DNA of 64,000 bases from Selaginella moellendorffii (taxonomy: Eukaryota > Streptophyta > Lycopodiopsida > Selaginellales > Selaginellaceae), in the NCBI RefSeq assembly GCF_000143415.4, contig NW_003314261.1, forward strand, positions 3,340,880-3,404,879, read 5' to 3'. The stretch's first letter is position 1, and every line of letters begins with the position of its first letter. The notes below the pieces were generated by a model, which had not been told where the DNA came from, did no database searches, and saw nothing but the letters and a program-made list of their open reading frames with translations. Made by a program: the position numbers and the translations under genes. Positions 34,052-44,949 of the stretch are shown one piece after another.

Positions 34052-36601
34052 TTACGGATTGAGCACGGTTCCATTGGGAAGAACCCGCCTTCTAGTCGAT
34101 CCTCCTCCTCTCGCCGATGCCGGGCTCGTCCACAAGAATCCATCCCAGTCGGTCGAATGCCAAGTGTTCGTGACGATCAAGTCCGCGCAATCGCCTCCAC
34201 TCGCATTGCTCCCACCGTTTCCATTCCCTCCTTTGTCCCTGAGATGATCCATGGATGGTGGCTTTTGGAGTAGCAGGAGCTCGGCGTCGTGGCGGAAGGA
34301 CATGCTCGAGGGGACGTTTACGAGCAAGTCCTGCTCGCCACCGCTGTCGTGGCCCTCCTCCATGAGGTTGTTCTTCACGGGTTTTCGCGCTGGAATCGCC
34401 GTGGACTCGGGCAGGAAAGAGGAAGTCGTAGCTCGCCGGGGGCCGGATGATTCCTGGCTTGGTTTCGAGCTGCTTGAAGAGACCCCGTGGTTAAGCTCGT
34501 GTTGCTTGTGAGTTCCATGGAGTTTTGAGTCGTCCGTCCCTTCAGAGAGAAAGAAAGAAAAAAAAGAGATGGTTTTGAGTCCTCGAGAGAAACCTTTTCT
34601 TACTCTCGATCGCGAGCAGCGACGCATTTCCTGCGCAGGGAGGCTTGAGAAGCTTGTGCTCTTTGCCACACGGTGGCTGCTGTAACGTAAATAGGAGAGA
34701 GATGAAAAAAGGAAACGCGACAGTTTGGTTTCACCTCAGCCCGGCGCTTGGAAGTTCGAGCTTGATTTTGAAGCTGAGACAAGCTTTCGGCCCATCCGGA
34801 CGCTGGCAAGTCCGTGACCGATAGAAGTTGCTGGTAGTGCTGCAAAACGCGAGGACTGGATCCAGCCTCGGGCGAGTCGAACATTCCTTCGGAAAGAAGC
34901 CGCTGAAAGTTGGACACTGCCCTCTCGAACTGGGAGCTGCTAAACATGCTGCTCAAGCTGCACGAGAGCACTCTCCACTTAGTTTTCTTTCTCAGATACT
35001 AAGAAAGAAAGGAGAAAGCTTTTACCTTTGTGGACAATGCGAGATGTCCACCGAGGAGAGGAACTTTAGAAGCTGGAGTTGCTCTTGATCCGTCAATAGC
35101 TCGGTAAACGTATCATCATTAATCACATCCTGTTCAATCGTGTCGAAAGAACAGGTTACAGGAAATCCTTTTAAGAGAATAGAGAAAGCTTGCCTTGAGT
35201 TCCAGGAAGTTTAGTGGAGACTGCTTGCTTTGCAGCACATTTCTCTTGTTGTAGGGGAAACTTTCTCTGGAAGACAAGAAGCTTCAAATCATTCCAAAGC
35301 TTCATAGAGAAATCTAGACTAGAAAGAGAAAATAAAGAGATACTTACAAGAGCGTTCTACTGGGATTGTAATGAGTCTCGGGTCTTTGGTAGCCGATGGC
35401 GAGCTTCTCCTTTCCTCTCAACGGGGCCGAATTGTAGAGCCCGGTACTTTGACTAGGAACCTCACCGAGTTCGTGTGCTCCTCCTCCTCCTCCTCCTCTA
35501 GTGCCACTATCGATGAGCAACGAGCTCGCCTCGGACTCGTGCTCCTGCTGCTGGGCGATTTGCTGCGCAGGCTGCCGGATAAAAACACTTCCAAGCCCAA
35601 TCTCCACCGCTACCAGCGGTGACTTTGTCTCGAACAAAACAACGGCGTCACCATTCTCGGGGCACGTCACCGACGACACCTCTTGCTCCTCGAGCGAGAC
35701 GAGGTTCCTGGCGATTTTGTCCGAGGAGGCCCGGGATCGGAACATGTTTGTGCGCCTGCGAGATGGAACTGGAGTGTCCCAAGGCGTTCCACGCACTGCA
35801 TGGACGAAATTCACGAGTTCAGCCGAAGAGAAAACGGTGAAAAACGGTGAAAACCAGTTACCAGGAGCAACGGCCGATCTGTAGAAGGGACCATCGAACG
35901 TCGAAACCTCAGAGCCGAGGCTCGATCGCGTGCTGGCATCGTCCTCCGCGCTGGTGGAGAAATACGTGCTGGTTTTCGAGAGAGCGCTCTCCGAGTTTCC
36001 ATCCGATGGTTCCTTTCTCTTGCGCGAGATGATCGTCTTCTCTGGAGCGGTCCGGTTAGAGTTCCATCTCGCTTTGTCACTCCCAACTCCAAATCCGCCC
36101 GAGTGCATTGGCATGTAGTTGATGAGCGTGCCTTTAGTCCGCCACCTCGAGCCACAGGCATTGCACAAAACTGGCTTCTCCGGGGGGCCATTCCGCCACA
36201 GTGGAGTTGCTGGAAAGATGGCAAAAACAAAAACACGAAGCAGCACACGAGTAAGTTATAGATCAAAGGGAGCAAACTTTGGAGAGGTTTTTCCACAAGA
36301 CTTTGTTTCTTCGCTGGCATTTTTGGCAATTACAACCGAGTTTGATTCGATTATGAGACCAGGATACACAGAGAGATAAAAACCATGTCATATATCTTTG
36401 CCTTCGAGCTGTTTCGTATCAATCATCGCGGTGATACAAACAAGCAGCAAAAGCACAACGTTCATTACAACGAAGGAAACACGTCAAAGTTTGCAAGCAA
36501 GCCAAACAAAGAGTATACAAAGGCAAACCTTGTAGCTTAATGGTGATGGATGAGAACTTACTGGTAATTCCACAGTGGTAGCAAGGGCCCTGCTTCCCCA
36601 T
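34052..36601 (-). CDS. GATA zinc-finger transcription factor (GATA26/27-like)
   Basis: There are eight exons on the minus strand: 36562-36601, 35862-36209, 35348-35795, 35194-35266, 35026-35129, 34735-34957, 34604-34679, 34052-34539, giving about 599 residues. The N-terminus carries one plant GATA finger, C-x2-C-x18-C-x2-C (CYHCG ... TPLWRNGPPEKPVLCNACG). The GITTTPLWRNG and SRWRTKGTL flanks match the Arabidopsis GATA26/27 group. Other group features are GTPWDTPVPSRRRT, NVLQSKQSPL and a helical region (TELLTDQEQLQLLKFLS). The acidic EQDLLVNVPSSMSF motif lies near the C-terminus. It should bind WGATAR sites in the nucleus. The intron after 35194 starts with GC (AAG|GCAAGC), a rare GC-AG type; all others are GT-AG. 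The stop lies inside a perfect donor (CC|GTAAGT), so another 3' exon is possible. Confidence 0.9.
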
Positions 36602-37687
36602 TCCTCTACTGCTGTGGAGGAGCAGCTCCAAGGGGATTAAACACCTCCCATGCAAAGAACCAACCAAGTGAAGAGGCAGAACAAAGAAAAAAAAAAGAAT
36701 CACGAAGGAAAGAGGAACAACAGTATGGATAAATAATTCTCTCTCGCGCGGACAAGCAAGCAAGGCCGTGACGGAGAGACCTAAGGAGGAACTACTCAGG
36801 CAATTGACAAAAAGGGCAAGGAAAAAAAATCTTTTTTTTTGCTGCTGCTGCGTTCTTCTTCTTCTTTCGCTAAAAAGCTCTGAGACAGTAGAGGAGTTAC
36901 TTAGCTCTCTCTCCCTGGAGAGCTCTCAAGCTCTTGGTTGCCCTAAGAGCTATTCACCTCACGACCCAGACGAAGAGTAGAGGAAAAAAAAAAAAAAAAC
37001 AAAGGGGACAAAACCAAGGAAAAGGATAGAACTAGGCGAGATGGAGCTTGTTGGAAAGGCGACCTGATGGGCGAGGAAGAAGAGCCCATTGAGCGTCGCC
37101 ACCGTCGCCCCCAACAGGGCACGAACAGGGGAGCAGATAGGGCAGTGGCGAGTGTGCGTTTTTGTGTGGTTTGAGCTCACAATTGTGTTGTCACTTTTTT
37201 TAGGGTTTTGGTGGGGGTGGGGGCGACCACATTTTATATTTCCTTCCTTTTCCGCGCGGAAAAATTCCCCGCCGTTGGATGCGCTCGTAGATGCTTTTGG
37301 CATCTTGACGGATTCGTTTCCTGGCCGGGTGAAAGATTTCGCCGTGGGTAAATGGTGATCTGGGCCAATCGTCGCGCGTGACAGCAAGCAGTCGTCGATG
37401 GGCACGTGAGGGCGGGGATCCGACGGTCGGGAACCGGATAAGGTCTCTCTACAGGGCTGAATATTCTCTCCGTACGATAGCGATATCTGGCGGGCTGACG
37501 TGGCCGGCGGATGGACGCCACGGCGATGGCGGGTAACTGGGTGGACGGCTGCGATCGCAAGATGCTTGGGGGGACATGGTAGGGGTTTAGAGAGAGAGCT
37601 TGTTTGTTTCCTCTTCTTTTTCTTCTTCTTCTTCTTGAGAGGGTTTATAGCGTCTTCTCTCTCTCGATCGCTCGTCTTTGATCCACC
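36602..37687. promoter_or_regulatory. Divergent intergenic region of the GATA and DRM1/ARP genes
   Basis: About 1.1 kb between two genes that point apart, so it holds both promoters and 5' UTRs. It has A/T and CT/AG tracts (36976-36995, 37608-37637). A 380-codon open frame on the minus strand (36959-38101) spans it but overlaps the DRM1 exons in antisense and is low-complexity. Confidence 0.5.
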
Positions 37688-38716
37688 ATGGGGCTTCTTG
37701 ACAAGCTGTGGGACGATGTGGTGGCCGGGCCTCAGCCGGATCGAGGCCTGGGAATGCTGCGCAACAAGAATGCCAAGGCGGTCGCCAGGGATCTCACTGG
37801 CTTGGATGGTCTCTGGCAGCGTTATTGCGATCGTTTTCTTGCTCACACGGTCGATCTTTGTGGCAGGTGATCCGCTCGGCGCCCCTGGCGCGCGAGACCC
37901 GAAATATCGGCGCTCCAGCACCATGGTCACGCAGAGCATCAACATCCGCCCCCCGCCGCTGATCCGATCGGCCAGCTTTGGCGACGAGTCCGCGCCGGCT
38001 ACCCCGACGGGAGCCGCCTCTAGCGTCGGCTCCCCATCTTCTATGGCTGGATCGCCCGGTAATATCTGCAAGATCTTGCTAGTCCTCGCCTTGTCTCCCA
38101 CGATTCTTTGCTATCTTGTCTAGATTTTGAGGGAGTCTTTGGAATTTAACTGTGCTCTTCTCGTGAACAGGAACCACGCCCAAAGATAACGTTTGGCGAT
38201 CGGTGTTCCATCCGGGAGGCGGGCGAGCGCGGGCAGTGGAGCGCCAGGGCTCCGCTCGCTACGACAATGTGACACCAAACTCTCCGTCCGTGTACGACTG
38301 GTAAGCCGTCTCTCTCATGATCTTGGTTTCTAGCCTTTGTTCGTCCGAGCTCTAGCTGGTTCCTCTTTCTTTATGCTCTAGTTAGTTCTTGCATGGATTG
38401 CTTACAAGCTCTATCTCTTCATGCTTTAGTGCTTCTTGCATGGATTTCTTACAAGCTCTAAGGAACTTTTTTGTTTCTCTAGATAAGATAAGAGTTTAGC
38501 AGATTTGGTGTCCATAGATCGTAAGAATCGCTACCAATCACTTCTCATACAGGGTAGTGATCAGTGTCTTGGACACCTGAAGAAAGATCAGAGAGAGCTT
38601 CTTCCATGTCGATGGTTGTAGTTTCCGAGTCAGAACTTTTTTCTCATCCTTTTTTGTGTTCCTGGATTTTCAGGATGTACAGCCCCGAGAGCAAGAACAA
38701 GTGGCACCACCCGTAA
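37688..38716 (+). CDS. Dormancy-associated / auxin-repressed protein (DRM1/ARP family)
   Basis: The protein has 161 residues from four exons: 37688-37808, 37867-38058, 38171-38300, 38674-38716. The N-terminal signature MGLLDKLWDDVVAGPQPDRG and the C-terminal pair DNVWRSVFHPG and TPNSPSVYDW are diagnostic for the family. The middle is Ser/Pro/Ala-rich and predicted disordered. The family marks dormancy, sugar starvation and stress in plants; its biochemical activity is unknown. The short last exon ends in WHHP. It converges on the CASP-like gene 370 bp downstream. No damage is visible. Confidence 0.93.
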
Positions 38717-39083
38717 ATCACCAGGTGCCATGGCTGCATGCAAGAAGAAAATATCTCATCTATTTAAGAGAGGCGATCGAAAGTCTTAAAAGTTTGGAGT
38801 GGTGGTGATTACGAGCAAATACCTGAAGATGATAGAGATAAGTGTAGCTGGCCCTGGGAGGTAGGAGTTGTTTGCGTGGCATTTGCTTCCTTCCTTTCTC
38901 TTCTATCACTGTTTGTAAGATTTTTGTACAGGTGTGAATAGTATATCATAGCTGTCAGCTTTTCATGATCAGCAAGCTCGTGTGCAAGATCAGATTTCTT
39001 ATCCCCCAGTATCCTTCCAAAAACTAGTCTTAGCAAAAAAAAAAAAAAAAAGGGTTTTTGATTTTTGTGTTTTAACAAATTTT
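38717..39083. other. Convergent 3' region of the DRM1/ARP and CASP-like genes
   Basis: 3' UTR sequence of both genes, with a run of about 18 A near 39034-39051. No other feature is seen. Confidence 0.4.
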
Positions 39084-39800
39084 TCAGGCTTTCAAGATGC
39101 ATTTGACGAGATAATAGCCTGTGAGAACCGAGGAGGCAGAGAAGGCGAGAAACGCCAGGAAGGCAAAGGTGACGGAGGCAGTGGATCTTGAGCACAGGTT
39201 GGTGCCGGACCCGTTCGAACCGCACACCCCGGAAACGTCGATCAGTGTGGCTGTGGCGGATGCGGCCGAGATCAGGAAGTAAGTGCTCATCTGCCAAAGA
39301 AAGATCAACCATGAGAATCAATCTCATCCGCATTGCGTTGGTTTGGACCTGGTCGCAGATGAATGTCGCGTATTGGTACAGGGGAGTCACCCCAGACGAA
39401 GACGTGGCGCCGCGGATCACGCACCAAAGCGAGAAACTTAGCTGCGCCAAAGCGTACGCGCATGCCAAAACACCGATGGCCACCGTGTAGCTGCAAAGAA
39501 GAGCACTCGCAACTTTGAGTCCGTCGTTCGTTGGTGTGTGCGAGATCGCGCGAGAGAGGGGAGGGAATTGGGGCATTCGCAGAGAATTGGGACATACCTC
39601 AAGGATTTGATTGATCCTTGGACGTCGTGAAGGAGATCCGCCATGACCGAGAATGCGATGAGCGAGAAGACGAATTGGAGCACCCGGAGCACCACAATCG
39701 CGGGCTTCTTCCAGTAGATCTGGGCCAAGTAGACACGCGACGGGACATAGGGCGATGGGGGAGCATCGAATTTGGTGCTTTGCTGCTGTGATTCTTCCAT
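39084..39800 (-). CDS. CASP-like membrane protein (CASPL, DUF588)
   Basis: The protein has 183 residues from three minus-strand exons: 39598-39800, 39349-39490, 39084-39290. Four hydrophobic segments fit the MARVEL-like CASP fold: IVVLRVLQFVFSLIAFSVMA (about 36-56), IGVLACAYALAQLSFSLWCV (about 73-93), TYFLISAASATATL (about 116-136) and TFAFLAFLAFSASSVLTGYY (about 155-178). The Arg in TM1 (VLRVLQF) and the Asp/Cys around TM3 (ICDQMSTYF) are the conserved family positions. CASP proteins scaffold lignin-polymerising domains in the endodermis; CASP-likes act at the plasma membrane more widely, and the role here is not known. The N-terminal 35 residues are cytosolic and Pro/Ser-rich. The gene is intact. 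Confidence 0.9.
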
Positions 39801-40289
39801 CGATTGGATTACCAAAATTCCCCTAGCTCGGTCGATCCTAGGCTAGGCAGCGCTGCGTATAAAACCCAGATTTCACCAAGGAAACACCCAAGTTGCCGAC
39901 TTTGTACGTCGCGCATGCACGATTGTGTGTAGCCGCTCTCCAGGACATGATTAACATGGACACTTGCAAAAGTCCACGACGACGCGGGGGAGAAAAGATT
40001 AAATTACCAAACCGCGACATTCTTGAAACCTCTTCTATCACGTTGTCATGGTCCAAAACTTTGCCAAAGGCACCTTCCATTGCAGCTCGCTAAAGTACTG
40101 TAGAAAGGTGGAAGTTTCGACATTTGATACCCCACTCTCACTGCCAGTATATATCACCATATTTCGTGTTAATGCTACAAATTTCATACACACCGCCAGA
40201 AAGCTTAGGTGGAGATCTTCACCTTCAGCTAGTTGTTTCCTCGAGAAAACATTGATCAAACATCATCTGTTTTAAGTGTAATTATGTCA
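39801..40289. other. Intergenic region upstream of the CASP-like gene
   Basis: Promoter of the CASP-like gene and spacer. I recognise nothing else. Confidence 0.35.
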
Positions 40290-40672
40290 AGCACGGACAA
40301 ACTTCTCAGAGCTCAGCTGGCCTCACAAGGGTCTACACTTCAAAGGGATCGAAGATTCATCAGTCCCAGTCGCTCGGAAAAGTGTTCCAATTGTGATCGA
40401 TCCGAGGAAGGAAGCCTGTTGGACGTTGTGGTTAACTCTTGCTCCCACCTACGAGTTGCAAGTTGCGCTGATTGTCAGCTCCTATTTGCGATCTTTCTCA
40501 CGGTTGCCGTCGTTCTTGCACGTTTCCGCGGTTAATAATAAGTGCCGCAACAGAAAAGGAAGAAAGAATTTTCTCGCTAGCACGTCGAATGGTCTTCCTC
40601 CGGACGTGTGGAAAGAGATCAATTCCGTAAAAGCCACTGCTCAAGAGCTACGTACGGTACGTCAGTAGACAA
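40290..40672 (+). pseudogene. Fragment of a fatty acyl-CoA reductase gene
   Basis: Three blocks match the complete reductase gene downstream in the same order and strand. A LDVVVNS block at about 40418-40440 matches 43376-43400. A block at about 40498-40535 (cggttgc ... tgcacgt) matches 43559-43590. A block at 40575-40665 (STSNGLPPDVWKEINSV, then KATAQELR) matches 43694-43790. The sequence between blocks is shrunken and frames are broken, so no protein is made. It is a relic of a tandem copy or of an unequal crossover. Confidence 0.75.
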
Positions 40673-40855
40673 GTTGATCATTGGCAAGAAATGCTAAGTT
40701 GGATTTACGATGCCAAATTCGCTAAAGGACAGACAAACTGCATCATAGCACATTATCCCACGCAGCGAGCAAAAAAAAAAAAGAAGAAGAAATCCTCTTC
40801 TTCTTCTCTTTTGTCTGGGTGCCAGAGGGATGATCGAGTGAGGGGCATTTAGGTC

Positions 40856-41822
40856 ATGGGCAGAGGGGGCGGATGCATACCCAGCAAATCCAGGAAGAAC
40901 AAGAGCTCCTCGCCGCTCTCCTCCAAGCCCGATGGCGATCATCCAGGAGACGATCCGCCACAGACCCAATGCGGTCCGGACGAAATCCAGCAAGCCCAAG
41001 TCGAGAATGAGGACGATCCAGCGGTGGAAGCGGCGGTAGCACCATCTTCTCCTCCCGAAACCACCATCAAAGTCTACATTATGTGAGTTTTTTTTTCTTC
41101 TCCTTCGATCTTTGATCTCGGTCTAAGATAGAGCGCATTCTCACTCGACGCTTGCTTAGATTCTACTCCATGTATGGTCACGTCGAGGCTCTGGCCAAGA
41201 AGATCAAGCAAGGCGTGGATAGCGTGGATGGAGCGGAGGGATTTCTCTTTAGAGTGGCGGAGAACTTGTCACAGGCGGTGTTGGACACGATGCACGCGCC
41301 GCCGAAGGATGAGTCCATTCCAACCATCACCGCTGCACAGCTCGTAGCCGCCGACGCCTTTCTCTTTGGATTCCCCACGCGTTACGGTGCCATGGCCGCT
41401 CAGATGAAAGCTTTCTTCGATTCTACTGGGAGTTTGTGGCAGCAGCAAAAGCTGGCTGGAAAACCAGCCGGATTCTTCGTGAGCACTGGAACCCAAGGTG
41501 GTGGCCAAGAAACGACAGCGTAAGTCAGTCCGAGTTATTTCCATCTTTTGCTTCGAGTGATCTTCTGAACTTATGACTTGCTTCTAGATGGACTGCGATC
41601 ACTCAACTTGCTCATCACGGCATGGTGTTTATCCCGATCGGCTACACATTTGGTGCTGGAATGTTTAAGCTGGATGATTTGAGGGGTGGCTCCCCATATG
41701 GAGCTGGAACTTTTGCTGGTGATGGTTCCAGGCTACCAACACAGACCGAGCTTGAGTTGGCTGAGCACCAAGGGAGATATACAGCAGGAATTGCGAAGAG
41801 ACTTGTTAATGCAGCAGACTAA
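40856..41822 (+). CDS. WrbA/FQR-type NAD(P)H:quinone oxidoreductase, flavodoxin fold
   Basis: The protein has 273 residues from three exons: 40856-41082, 41160-41519, 41588-41822. It reduces quinones by two electrons using FMN, which avoids semiquinone radicals. FMN-binding loops are [35 protein letters not shown] and [14 protein letters not shown]. The C-terminus [27 protein letters not shown] is typical. Unlike the shortest FQR1 forms it has an N-terminal extension of about 70 residues ([19 protein letters not shown] ...). Gly-2 and Cys-7 suggest myristoylation and palmitoylation, hence plasma-membrane attachment (inference). The Arabidopsis protein At4g36750 has the same layout. The gene is intact. 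Confidence 0.93.
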
Positions 41823-42402
41823 AGGAAGAACTAATTCATTTTTATGTACAAATTTGGCCATTAAACTTTCATCTTCCCACATTAAATCTATTCTTAACCT
41901 AGTTTAGTTCTAAGGTACGTATTTATTTTTGACAATCGTAAGTCAGGCAGAATAACATCTTTCCTTCTTTTTCTCCCCAGTAGTATCCTTTAACAGGTAG
42001 TTAAAGAAATATCTAATCATTCAATTGGTACCAACTCTTGAAATTGGACACAAAAAACATTTTACCAGAATTTGTTCCCTAGCACTCAAGAATTAACTAA
42101 TTATATGAATCAGACACTAAAGCTTCCATGGTATATGCCACCATATTTCTAGAACGTACTTCAAAAGGCATTCAGCGGAAGACTACACGGCTTGTAGCCT
42201 ATCGCAATTGAAGGTGTAGCGTTTGCACCTACAATCGAGCAAACGTCAAAGCGAATCAGCTCAAAACACTGCGGTGAGAAAGTAATCGAAGAGCAGCGTG
42301 TTGCGCTTCCTTGTGTTTTTATGATGCAGGGACCCAAGCTTGACCTCCAAACCGAACCCTGTCCTCGATCTCTCTTCCCCGGCACAAAAAACAATCACAC
42401 GC

Positions 42403-42440
<38 letters not shown>

Positions 42441-42705
42441 CTTCTCTCTATTTCCTTTGAAGATCGATAGCTCTCGCTCGCCGGATCGCTTTCACAGGTG
42501 TCAATTGAATCCACCTATCGCGTGGTGGAGGGTAGCTTGGGGCGTAATTGCAGATCGAATGTCAAGTGCGTGGACACAAACACTCCGGAACTTTTTTGCC
42601 GACTTGTACATGCGATCGAATTGTGTTCCCACCTCGTGACCTCCTCAACACTCAACAGGATAAAGCGCTAGCGCTTGATTCTATGCTCTCCTGCTGTGCA
42701 GAAGA
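41823..42705. other. Intergenic region with a GA microsatellite
   Basis: 3' UTR of the quinone reductase gene, spacer, then promoter/5' UTR of the reductase gene. A (GA)n tract lies at 42402-42438, about 270 bp before the ATG. No gene is supported. Confidence 0.5.
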
Positions 42706-44901
42706 ATGGCTCCCTCCCTGTCTTTCGAGGCGGCAATCTATCGGTCAGCTGGTTCTGGTTCTTCCGGTGGTCGGAACTCGATAGCTTGTTCTTCGCGGCT
42801 GGAGACGCACCGGGTTTCGTCCACTCGCCGTCGTGCCTTGTGCTGCGCGCTGGACATAACGCGCGACAATGTTGCCACTGCTGCTGCTACTGCTACTGCC
42901 TTTCCACGGATTGGCCATGTCGAGCAGCAGCGGCTTGGGATCCTCCCGTTCTTGGAGAACAAACGAATCCTCATCACTGGAGCTACGGGCTTCCTCGGAA
43001 AAGGTGGCGCTGGCGTTCTGCTCGAAACGTCGTGTATCATCTGCTCTCTTTGTTTTTTCCAGTGCTTGTTGAGAAGATCCTGCGTGCGCAGCCGAAAGTG
43101 AGCAAGATCTACCTTCTCGTGCACGCTGACAGTCACGAGAAGGCTCGGCAGAGACTCGAGAAGGATGTAAGACGCCTCCCTGCCGGAGTTTTTGTTTCTC
43201 TGAATCTGAATTTTCCCTGGCAGATACTGGAGTCGAGGCTGTTTGAGCTGATTCGGGAGGAGTATGGGGCCGACTATCGCCAGTTCATGCTTGAGAAGCT
43301 CGTTGCCATCCCCGGAAGCGTGGAGAAGAACGATCTGGGACTCGAGAAGCACACCAAGGAGCAGCTCCTCAGCCAGTTGGACGTTGTGGTTAACTCAGCC
43401 GCGACCACCAAGTTCTTTGAAAGGTTGGTTCTTCGCGGCTACGTACCATTCCTGCGCTGATTTTGCAAATTCCCTTTCTTGGCTGTAAGATACGACGTAG
43501 CTCTGGCCGTCAACACGAAAGGACCGCTAAACCTGTTGGAGTTTGCAAAGAAGTGCTCACGGTTGCAGTTGTTCCTGCACGTCTCCACTGGTAAGTGCCG
43601 GAAGTCGCACACGATTCTCGTTTTGATGCATCTGGGTGACAGCATACTCGAACGGGCTCAGACAAGGAAGAATTTTAGAAAAACCTCTCGCCAGCATGTC
43701 GAACGGTATAGCTCCTCCTCTGGACGTGTGGAAGGAGATTGACTCTGTAAGAAACATAAAAGCCACTTCTGAGGAACTAAAAGAGCTGGGAATGCAAAGG
43801 TACGCGGTCATTGGGAGGTATTGGCCTTGACTTGTAATGCCGCAGAGCTCAGCTTCACGGGTGGCAAGACACTTACGTTTTCACCAAAGCTATGGGCGAA
43901 ACGCTCGTCACCCAAAGCAGAGGAGACGTCCCCGTGGTCATTCTTCGCCCGTCGGTGGTGGAAGGAACTTCCGCACAGCCATTTGGAGGCTGGATCCAAG
44001 GCACAAGGTACGTGGAGTATTCCCACCTGCATAGCGAGCAAACAATGTGAGCTTACACAGGATGATGGACCCAATGCTTCTTGCCTATGGACTTGGCCAC
44101 CTGACGGGTTTCTATGCTGATCCGGACTGCGTCCTCGATGTCGTGAGTTGCCATTTTGCTTTGTCACTGCTGTCCGCTGACAAGTTCGTTTGTGACTTGC
44201 AGATTCCAGCAGACATGGTTGTGAACTCACTTCTAGCAGCCATGAGCGTTCACGCTGGACGGCCCGGCCTCAGTGTCTATCACGTTGGATCTTCAACAGT
44301 GAACCCCTTGACGTTCCGGGAACTAGCAGCGTGTACCGAAGAGTATTTCCAGTCCAATCCAGTCTTGGATGAAAGAGGAAATCCTGTCGAGCGCAGGATG
44401 ACGTTCTACGACAACAAGTTGGCATTCTCCGTCCATAAGTTTCTCTGCTACAGCCTCCCGATCCATGTAAGACCTCCAAACTTTCTTGCCTTAAATTCTT
44501 GTTATTCTTTTCAGGTTGCACGGTTATCTGGCAGCCGCAAGCTTCAAAACTCTGCCAAACGAACCGCTATCCTCGCAGAGAGACTTGATCAGCTCGTAGA
44601 AACTTATTCCGCTTACACTTTTTACAAAGGACGGTGAGCTATCTTCTCCGAGATTCAACTGTGTTGTAACAGCTTTGAACCTGCTTACAGGTTTGATATA
44701 ACGAACACCAAAACACTGTACGAGCAAATGCTGCCCGAAGAAAAAGAAGGTTTTGGCTTTGACATCGGGTCAATCAGATGGAATGAATATATAACGAATG
44801 TACACCTACCAGGGCTCCGGAAGAACAACCGGAGTACTTTCAACACAAAATTCCGTTTGATCACCATGAAAGAGTCCATCCAAGGATTATTCGCAGTTTA
44901 A
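42706..44901 (+). CDS. Fatty acyl-CoA/ACP reductase, MALE STERILITY 2 (FAR2) type, probably plastidial
   Basis: The protein has 565 residues from ten exons: 42706-43003, 43063-43166, 43224-43423, 43490-43590, 43643-43799, 43846-44007, 44061-44142, 44203-44466, 44515-44633, 44691-44901, all in phase. It reduces fatty acyl thioesters to primary alcohols with NADPH. The first 80 residues are Ser/Arg/Ala-rich and lack acidic residues, like a plastid transit peptide. The Rossmann motif [10 protein letters not shown] follows. The short-chain-dehydrogenase catalytic Tyr and Lys lie in [10 protein letters not shown], then [10 protein letters not shown]. The C-terminal FAR_C domain ends [20 protein letters not shown]. 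The transit peptide plus this ending is the MS2 layout; MS2 makes sporopollenin precursors for pollen and spore walls. A role in spore wall formation is inferred. A broken copy lies 2 kb upstream. It converges on the insertase gene with 48 bp between stops. Confidence 0.9.
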
Positions 44902-44949
44902 AGATCTAATTGGCAGAAGATATTGTCAATACTGTAATGTACGTAACAC

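Noticed and set aside
36959-38101. 380-codon open frame on the minus strand
   Set aside because: It runs antisense through the DRM1 exons and the shared promoter, has low-complexity Lys and Phe runs and no domain. DRM1 on the plus strand explains the region.
42738-43352. 204-codon frame on the minus strand
   Set aside because: Antisense shadow of the reductase exons 1-3.
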